64,000 nt of DNA, from the NCBI RefSeq assembly GCF_047971185.1, contig NZ_JBKDZH010000032.1:100113-164112 (forward strand), read 5' to 3'. Positions 58,777-64,000 of this stretch are shown one piece after another. Every line of letters begins with the position of its first letter. The stretch's first letter is position 1. The notes under the pieces were generated by a model. The model searched no databases and was not told where the DNA came from. It saw nothing but the letters and a program-made list of their open reading frames with translations. The stretch comes from Kluyvera sp047971185. GTDB lineage: Bacteria > Pseudomonadota > Gammaproteobacteria > Enterobacterales > Enterobacteriaceae. The translations under genes and the position numbers were made by a program.

Positions 58777-61389
58777 TTACGCTAAGGCTTTGGCAATCTT
58801 CTCGTAGAGATCGCCGGACAGATTTTCCAGCCCTTTCAGCTGCTCCAGCGCCGAGCGCATCAGCGCCTGACGTTTAGCATCATAGCGTTTCAGGCGGATC
58901 AGCGGCTCAATCAGGCGCGATGCCACCTGCGGATTTTTGCTGTTCAGCTCGGTCAGCATTTCGACCAGGAACTGGTAGCCGCTGCCGTCTTCCGCATGGA
59001 ACGCCGCCGGGTTGCTGCCGGCGAACGCGCCAATCAGCGAGCGAATGCGGTTCGGGTTATTCATGCTGAATGAGCGATGGTTCAGCAGCTTACGCACCGT
59101 CGCCAGCACGTCATCCGCCGGGCTGGTCGCTTGCAGAATCAGCCACTTATCCATCACCAGGCCATCATGATGCCACTTGTCATCGTACTCCTGCATCAGC
59201 GTATCGCGGCACGGCAGTTCCGCAGCGACCGCCGCAGACAGCGCCGCCAGGGCGTCGGTCATGTTATCGGCGCTGTGATACTGCTCGCTCACCAGTCTGT
59301 TGCCCAGTTCGCGATCGCCAAACGCCAGATAGCGCAGGCAGGTGTTGCGCAGCGCGCGTTTGCCGATGTCCGCATGCTCTACGCGATAGCTGTCGAGCTT
59401 GTTGGCGTTATAAAGCGCCAGGCACTCGTCGGCCAGCTCGGTGGCCAGCGTGCGGGTAAGCGCTTCGCGCACCGCCGCAATGGCAATCGGGTCGATAATT
59501 TCAAACAGTTCGGCGATCTCGCTGGCTGACGGCAGGGTCAGAATTTCAGCGGCCAGCGCCGGGTCGATCTTCTCATCGAGCAGAATGGCGCGGAACGCGT
59601 CGGCCACGTGAATTGGCAGCGACAGCGGCTGCCCCTGCTGATGGCGGGCAACGTTCAGCTTGATGTAGGTCGCCAGCAGACTTTGCGCGGCATCCCAGCG
59701 GGAGAAATCGTTACGGGCGTGACGCATCAGGAACGTCAGCTGCTGATCGCTCCATTTATATTCCAGCTTCACCGGCGCGGAGAATTCACGCAGCAGCGAC
59801 GGCACTGGCTGGAAGTAAACGTTATCAAACACAAACGTCTGCTCGGCCTGGGTGACGTTCAGCACGTGGTGCACCGGATGCCCGTCTTTCTGCAGCGGGA
59901 TCACCTTACCGTCGTTATCGTACAGTTCGATATCGAACGGGATATGCAGCGGATATTTTTCCTCCTGCTCGGCAGTGGCGGGCGTACGCTGGCGGATGGT
60001 TAGGGTGTACTGCTCGGTTTCCGGGTTGTAGTCGTCGTGCACGCTGACAATCGGCGTACCGGCCTGGCTGTACCAGCGGCGGAAATGGGAGAGATCGATG
60101 TTAGAGGCATCTTCCATCGCCTGCACGAAATCGTCGCAGGTCGCGGCGCTGCCGTCGTGACGCTCAAAGTACAGCTGCATCCCCTTCTGGAAGTTCGCTT
60201 CGCCCAGCAGCGTATGCAGCATGCGGATCACTTCCGCCCCTTTCTCATACACCGTCAGGGTATAGAAGTTATTCATTTCGATAACTTTATCCGGACGGAT
60301 CGGGTGCGCCATCGGGCTGGCGACTTCGGCAAACTGCAGGCCGCGCATGGTGCGGACGTTGCTGATGCGGTTCACGGCGCGGGAACCGAGGTCAGAGCTG
60401 AACTCCTGATCGCGGAACACGGTCAGCCCCTCTTTCAGGCTCAGCTGGAACCAGTCGCGACAGGTTACGCGGTTGCCGGTCCAGTTATGGAAATACTCGT
60501 GACCAATCACGCGTTCAATATCGAGGTAGTCTTTGTCGGTCGCGGTATCGGTACGCGCCAGCACGTATTTGGAGTTGAAGACGTTCAGGCCTTTATTCTC
60601 CATCGCGCCCATATTAAAGAAGTCGACGGCGACGATCATATAGATGTCGAGGTCATACTCGAGGCCGAAGCGCTCTTCGTCCCACTTCATGGAGTTCTTC
60701 AGCGAGGTCATCGCCCACGGCGCGCGGTCGAGGTTGCCGCGGTCAACGAACAGCTCCAGCGCCACTTCACGCCCGGAACGGGTTTTGAAGGTATCGCGCA
60801 GCACGTCGAAATCGCCCGCCACCAGCGCAAACAGGTAGCACGGTTTCGGGAACGGATCCTGCCACTGCACCCAGTGACGGCCGTTGTCCAGCTCGCCTTC
60901 GGCAATACGGTTGCCGTTGGAAAGCAGGTACGGGTATTTGCTCTTTTCGGCGGTGATTTTAGTGGTAAAACGCGCCAGCACGTCCGGGCGGTCAAGATAC
61001 CAGGTGATGTGGCGGAAGCCTTCGGCCTCGCACTGGGTACACAGCGCTTCGCCAGACTGATACAGCCCTTCCAGCGCGGTATTGGCCGCCGGACTGATTT
61101 CATTAACAATCTTCAGCGTAAAACGTTCAGGCAGGCCGGAGATGACCAGCTGGTTCTCTTCTTCTTTATAGTCGGCCCACGGCTCGCCGTTAACATGAAG
61201 GGAGACCAGCGTAAGGTCTTCTCCGTTCAGGCGAAGCGGCACATCAGACGCTGCGTGACGGGAAACCTGGCTTTCCGCGGTCACAACGGTTTTTGCGGCA
61301 TCCAGGTCAAAGGCCAGGTCGATATCACTAATCAGGTAGTCCGGCGCACGGTAGTCGTGGCGGTACTTGGCTTGGGGCTGTTGTGTCAT
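58777..61389 (-). CDS. pepN: Aminopeptidase N
   Basis: This 870-residue M1 zinc metallopeptidase removes N-terminal residues from peptides and is the main broad-specificity aminopeptidase of enterobacteria. The exopeptidase motif GAMENKGLNVF and the zinc motif HEYFH (His297, Glu298, His301, counted from the start) are intact, and the four-domain length equals that of E. coli. It is divergent from pncB across about 260 nt. Confidence 0.98.
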   Translation of the reverse strand: MTQQPQAKYRHDYRAPDYLISDIDLAFDLDAAKTVVTAESQVSRHAASDVPLRLNGEDLTLVSLHVNGEPWADYKEEENQLVISGLPERFTLKIVNEISPAANTALEGLYQSGEALCTQCEAEGFRHITWYLDRPDVLARFTTKITAEKSKYPYLLSNGNRIAEGELDNGRHWVQWQDPFPKPCYLFALVAGDFDVLRDTFKTRSGREVALELFVDRGNLDRAPWAMTSLKNSMKWDEERFGLEYDLDIYMIVAVDFFNMGAMENKGLNVFNSKYVLARTDTATDKDYLDIERVIGHEYFHNWTGNRVTCRDWFQLSLKEGLTVFRDQEFSSDLGSRAVNRISNVRTMRGLQFAEVASPMAHPIRPDKVIEMNNFYTLTVYEKGAEVIRMLHTLLGEANFQKGMQLYFERHDGSAATCDDFVQAMEDASNIDLSHFRRWYSQAGTPIVSVHDDYNPETEQYTLTIRQRTPATAEQEEKYPLHIPFDIELYDNDGKVIPLQKDGHPVHHVLNVTQAEQTFVFDNVYFQPVPSLLREFSAPVKLEYKWSDQQLTFLMRHARNDFSRWDAAQSLLATYIKLNVARHQQGQPLSLPIHVADAFRAILLDEKIDPALAAEILTLPSASEIAELFEIIDPIAIAAVREALTRTLATELADECLALYNANKLDSYRVEHADIGKRALRNTCLRYLAFGDRELGNRLVSEQYHSADNMTDALAALSAAVAAELPCRDTLMQEYDDKWHHDGLVMDKWLILQATSPADDVLATVRKLLNHRSFSMNNPNRIRSLIGAFAGSNPAAFHAEDGSGYQFLVEMLTELNSKNPQVASRLIEPLIRLKRYDAKRQALMRSALEQLKGLENLSGDLYEKIAKALA

Positions 61390-61607
61390 AAAAAACCTTT
61401 AGCATCTTTTGTAAATGTCACCTCCAGTCTATTCCTGTTGTGTTAAACGCGCTATGCAGAATCTTCATCTTTTCCAGTCAAATAGGGAAAATAGATACAT
61501 TTACGCAACATGCCGCACAAAACGGCGAAGAGGCGCTTCGTGCCATATGGTGTGATCGGGGTTCAATAAATCGATAAACAAGGTATACTCCAGCCATTCT
61601 CCCCTGT

Positions 61608-61625
61608 TGTTTATTGTACTAAACG
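61608..61625 (+). promoter_or_regulatory. NadR box of pncB
   Basis: TGTTTATTGTACTAAACG matches the NadR operator TGTTTA-N6-TAAACA in 11 of 12 specified positions and lies 28 nt before the pncB start. A TATACT -10 candidate lies at 61584-61589. NadR represses pncB when NAD is plentiful in enterobacteria. Confidence 0.85.
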
Positions 61626-61653
61626 CTCCTGTGAGAGGATGCTACTGCGCACC

Positions 61654-62856
61654 ATGACACAATTCGCTTCTCCTGTACTGCACTCGCTGCTGGATACAGA
61701 CGCCTACAAACTGCATATGCAGCAGGCCGTTTTCCACCACTACTACGACGTTAACGTCGCGGCAGAATTCCGCTGCCGTGGTGACGATCTGCTGGGCATT
61801 TATGCTGACGCCATTCGCGAACAAGTCGACGCCATGCGCTCACTCACGCTGCGTGAGGATGAATACCGCTGGCTGTCCGGGCTGCCTTTCTTTAAGCAGG
61901 ACTACCTGAACTGGCTGCGTGAATTCCGCTACGATCCGCAACAGGTCACCGTAACGAACGAAAACGGTAAGCTGAATATCCGCCTCGAAGGCCCGTGGCG
62001 TGAAGTGATCATGTGGGAAGTGCCGCTGCTGGCGGTGATCAGCGAGCTGGTTCATCGCTATCGTTCGCCGGAGAACGGCGTAGCGCAGGCGCTGGACATG
62101 CTGGAGCATAAGCTGACCGACTTTAATCAAATGACGGCCGACCTGGATATGTCCGCTTTCAAACTGATGGACTTCGGCACCCGCCGCCGTTTCTCGCGCG
62201 ACGTTCAGGAAGCCATCGTCAGCCGCCTCCAGCAGGAGCCGTGGTTTGTTGGCACCAGCAACTACGATCTGGCGCGCCGCTTAACCTTGACGCCCATGGG
62301 CACTCAGGCACACGAATGGTTCCAGGCGCATCAGCAAATTAGTCCGGATCTGGCCACTAGCCAGCGCGCGGCGCTGGCCGCCTGGCTGGAAGAGTATCCC
62401 GACCGGCTCGGCATCGCGCTGACCGACTGCATCACCATGGACGCCTTCCTGCGCGACTTCGGCCCGGAATTCGCCACCCGTTATCAGGGCCTGCGCCATG
62501 ATTCCGGCGACCCGTTTGAATGGGGCGAGAAGGCCATTAAGCACTATCAAAAGCTCGGTATCGACCCGCGCGAGAAAGTGCTGGTGTTCTCCGACAATCT
62601 CGATCTGCCGAAAGCCATTGAGCTTTACCGCCACTTCTCGCCGCGCATCAACCTGAGCTTTGGCATTGGCACCCGTTTAACCTGCGATATCCCGCAGGTT
62701 AAACCGCTAAACATTGTGATCAAGCTGGTTGAGTGTAACGGTAAACCGGTGGCGAAACTCTCCGACAGCCCGGGGAAAACCATTTGCCACGACAAAGCAT
62801 TTGTTCGCGCATTACGTAAAGCATTTGATCTGCCGCAGATCAAAAAGGCCAGTTAA
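61654..62856 (+). CDS. pncB: Nicotinate phosphoribosyltransferase
   Basis: This 400-residue enzyme makes nicotinate mononucleotide from nicotinate and PRPP in NAD salvage. MTQFASPVLHSLLDTDAYKL, FGTRRRFSRDVQ, FVGTSNYDLAR, GTQAHEWFQAH (with the regulatory His), LRHDSGDP and FGIGTRLTCD match the family. The start was chosen because it gives the E. coli N terminus; an in-frame ATG 15 nt upstream is possible but its AGAGG is directly adjacent. The NadR box upstream fits NAD-responsive repression. Confidence 0.97.
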   Translation: MTQFASPVLHSLLDTDAYKLHMQQAVFHHYYDVNVAAEFRCRGDDLLGIYADAIREQVDAMRSLTLREDEYRWLSGLPFFKQDYLNWLREFRYDPQQVTVTNENGKLNIRLEGPWREVIMWEVPLLAVISELVHRYRSPENGVAQALDMLEHKLTDFNQMTADLDMSAFKLMDFGTRRRFSRDVQEAIVSRLQQEPWFVGTSNYDLARRLTLTPMGTQAHEWFQAHQQISPDLATSQRAALAAWLEEYPDRLGIALTDCITMDAFLRDFGPEFATRYQGLRHDSGDPFEWGEKAIKHYQKLGIDPREKVLVFSDNLDLPKAIELYRHFSPRINLSFGIGTRLTCDIPQVKPLNIVIKLVECNGKPVAKLSDSPGKTICHDKAFVRALRKAFDLPQIKKAS

Positions 62857-62862
62857 TCACCA

Positions 62863-62892
62863 AAGGGAGCCCCAACGGCTCCCTTCTTCTTT
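62863..62892 (+). terminator. pncB terminator
   Basis: AAGGGAGCC, loop CCAAC, GGCTCCCTT followed by CTTCTTTATT is a 9-bp terminator 6 nt after the pncB stop. Confidence 0.88.
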
Positions 62893-63026
62893 ATTTATTT
62901 CTTAAAACACCCCTTCCTTATGCGAATTCTACTTGTCTGATAGAAGATGACAGGTAACATAGATATCCCCCCGCCGTTCCGGGGAAAAACGATTTTTTTT
63001 ATTGGACTACGAATAGAGAGACTATT

Positions 63027-64000
63027 ATGAGCGTTGTGCCTGTAGCCGACGTACTCCAGGGCCGCGTAGCCGTTGACAGCGAAGTCACCGTGCGCGGCTG
63101 GGTACGTACCCGCCGAGATTCAAAAGCTGGCTTTTCCTTCCTCGCCGTCTATGACGGTTCCTGCTTTGATCCTGTACAGGCCGTTATTAATAATTCTCTG
63201 CCCAATTACAATCAGGAAGTGCTGCGCCTGACCACCGGCTGCTCGGTTATCATTACCGGCAAAATCGTTGCCTCCCAGGGCCAGGGTCAAAGTTTTGAAA
63301 TCCAGGCCAGCCATGTTGAAGTGACCGGTTGGGTAGAGGATCCGGATACCTATCCGATGGCCGCCAAGCGTCACAGCATTGAGTACCTGCGAGAAGTTGC
63401 GCACCTGCGCCCGCGTACCAACCTGATTGGCGCCGTTGCCCGTGTTCGTCATACCCTGGCGCAAGCATTGCATCGTTTCTTTGACGAGCAAGGTTTCTTC
63501 TGGGTATCGACCCCGCTGATTACCGCCTCCGATACCGAAGGCGCTGGCGAAATGTTCCGCGTCTCCACGCTGGATCTGGAAAACCTGCCGCGCAACGATC
63601 AGGGCAAAGTGGATTTCGATAAAGACTTCTTCGGCAAAGAGTCGTTCCTGACCGTATCCGGCCAGCTGAACGGCGAAACGTATGCCTGCGCGCTGTCCAA
63701 AATCTACACCTTCGGCCCGACTTTCCGCGCCGAAAACTCCAACACCAGCCGCCACCTTGCGGAATTCTGGATGCTGGAGCCGGAAGTGGCCTTCGCTAAC
63801 CTGAACGACATTGCCGGCCTGGCGGAAGCCATGCTGAAGTATGTCTTCAAAGCGGTGCTGGAAGAGCGTGCCGACGACATGAAATTCTTCGCCGAACGCG
63901 TTGATAAAGACGCTATCGATCGTCTGCAGCGTTTCGTTTCCGCGGATTTTGCCCAGGTCGATTACACCGATGCCGTCACCATTCTGGAAAACTGCGGCAA
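63027..64000 (+). CDS. asnS: Asparaginyl-tRNA synthetase, 5' part (cut by window end)
   Basis: The first 324 codons of a class IIb aminoacyl-tRNA synthetase are present; the frame is open at the window edge. It charges tRNA-Asn. An OB-fold anticodon-binding domain (VTVRGWVRTRRDSKAGFSFL, about 15-100) is followed by the catalytic core with FWVSTPLITASDTEGAGEMF and the class II motif 2 region TFRAENSNTSRHLAEFWMLE. The start MSVVPVADVLQGRV is the family N terminus. The full protein would be expected to run about 140 residues further. Confidence 0.97.
   Translation, partial: MSVVPVADVLQGRVAVDSEVTVRGWVRTRRDSKAGFSFLAVYDGSCFDPVQAVINNSLPNYNQEVLRLTTGCSVIITGKIVASQGQGQSFEIQASHVEVTGWVEDPDTYPMAAKRHSIEYLREVAHLRPRTNLIGAVARVRHTLAQALHRFFDEQGFFWVSTPLITASDTEGAGEMFRVSTLDLENLPRNDQGKVDFDKDFFGKESFLTVSGQLNGETYACALSKIYTFGPTFRAENSNTSRHLAEFWMLEPEVAFANLNDIAGLAEAMLKYVFKAVLEERADDMKFFAERVDKDAIDRLQRFVSADFAQVDYTDAVTILENCG

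Noticed and set aside
60037..61446. 469-codon plus-strand frame opposite pepN
   Set aside because: Antisense shadow of a high-GC conserved gene; no family motifs and pepN is intact.

Overview
The window is enterobacterial chromosome. From about 30 kb to the right end the gene order is that of the E. coli K-12 region around 21-22 min, read in reverse: serT, yccA, tusE, acyP, rlmI, hspQ, yccU, mgsA, helD, yccF, yccS, sxy, sulA, ompA, matP, ycbZ, fabA, rmf, pqiCBA, uup, rlmL, ycbX, zapC, pyrD, ssuE, pepN, pncB, asnS (cut by the window end). The protein sequences, OmpA especially, look closer to Enterobacter and its relatives than to Escherichia or Klebsiella. That placement is an inference from remembered sequences, not a database result.

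Left part (1-20.2 kb), all on the minus strand: a BapA-type biofilm adhesin of 5042 residues with about 38 Ig-like repeats, followed by its own type I secretion system in the order TolC-like outer-membrane protein, ABC exporter, HlyD-like adaptor. The exporter genes overlap and look translationally coupled. The N-terminal part of the repeat array is built of three tandem copies of a four-domain block (413-415 residues each).

Middle part (20.2-30.2 kb): a 1.1 kb gene-free AT-rich region, then a compact acid-resistance cluster: adiA (arginine decarboxylase), gadE (LuxR-type acid regulator), hdeD, hdeA, adiY, adiC (arginine/agmatine antiporter) and hdeB. In E. coli these belong to two separate loci (adi and the acid fitness island). 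Here the cytoplasmic proton-consuming system (AdiA/AdiC), the periplasmic acid chaperones (HdeA/HdeB), the membrane protein HdeD and two regulators are intermixed. An XRE-cupin regulator, a YjaB-like acetyltransferase and tRNA-Ser(UGA) (serT) follow.

Right part (30.3-64 kb): mostly core genes for rRNA and tRNA modification, cell division (sulA, matP, zapC), outer membrane and lipid homeostasis (ompA, fabA, pqiABC), pyrimidine and NAD synthesis (pyrD, pncB), ribosome hibernation (rmf) and proteolysis (pepN, ycbZ). Recognisable control sites are a LexA box at sulA, FadR and FabR sites at fabA, a PurR box and leader hairpin at pyrD, and a NadR box at pncB. Departures from the E. coli layout are an OppA-like binding-protein gene next to serT, yccA with AGG where its ATG should be, no yccT, no elf fimbrial genes, and ssuE without ssuADCB. 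No insertion sequence, integrase, prophage or CRISPR array was seen.
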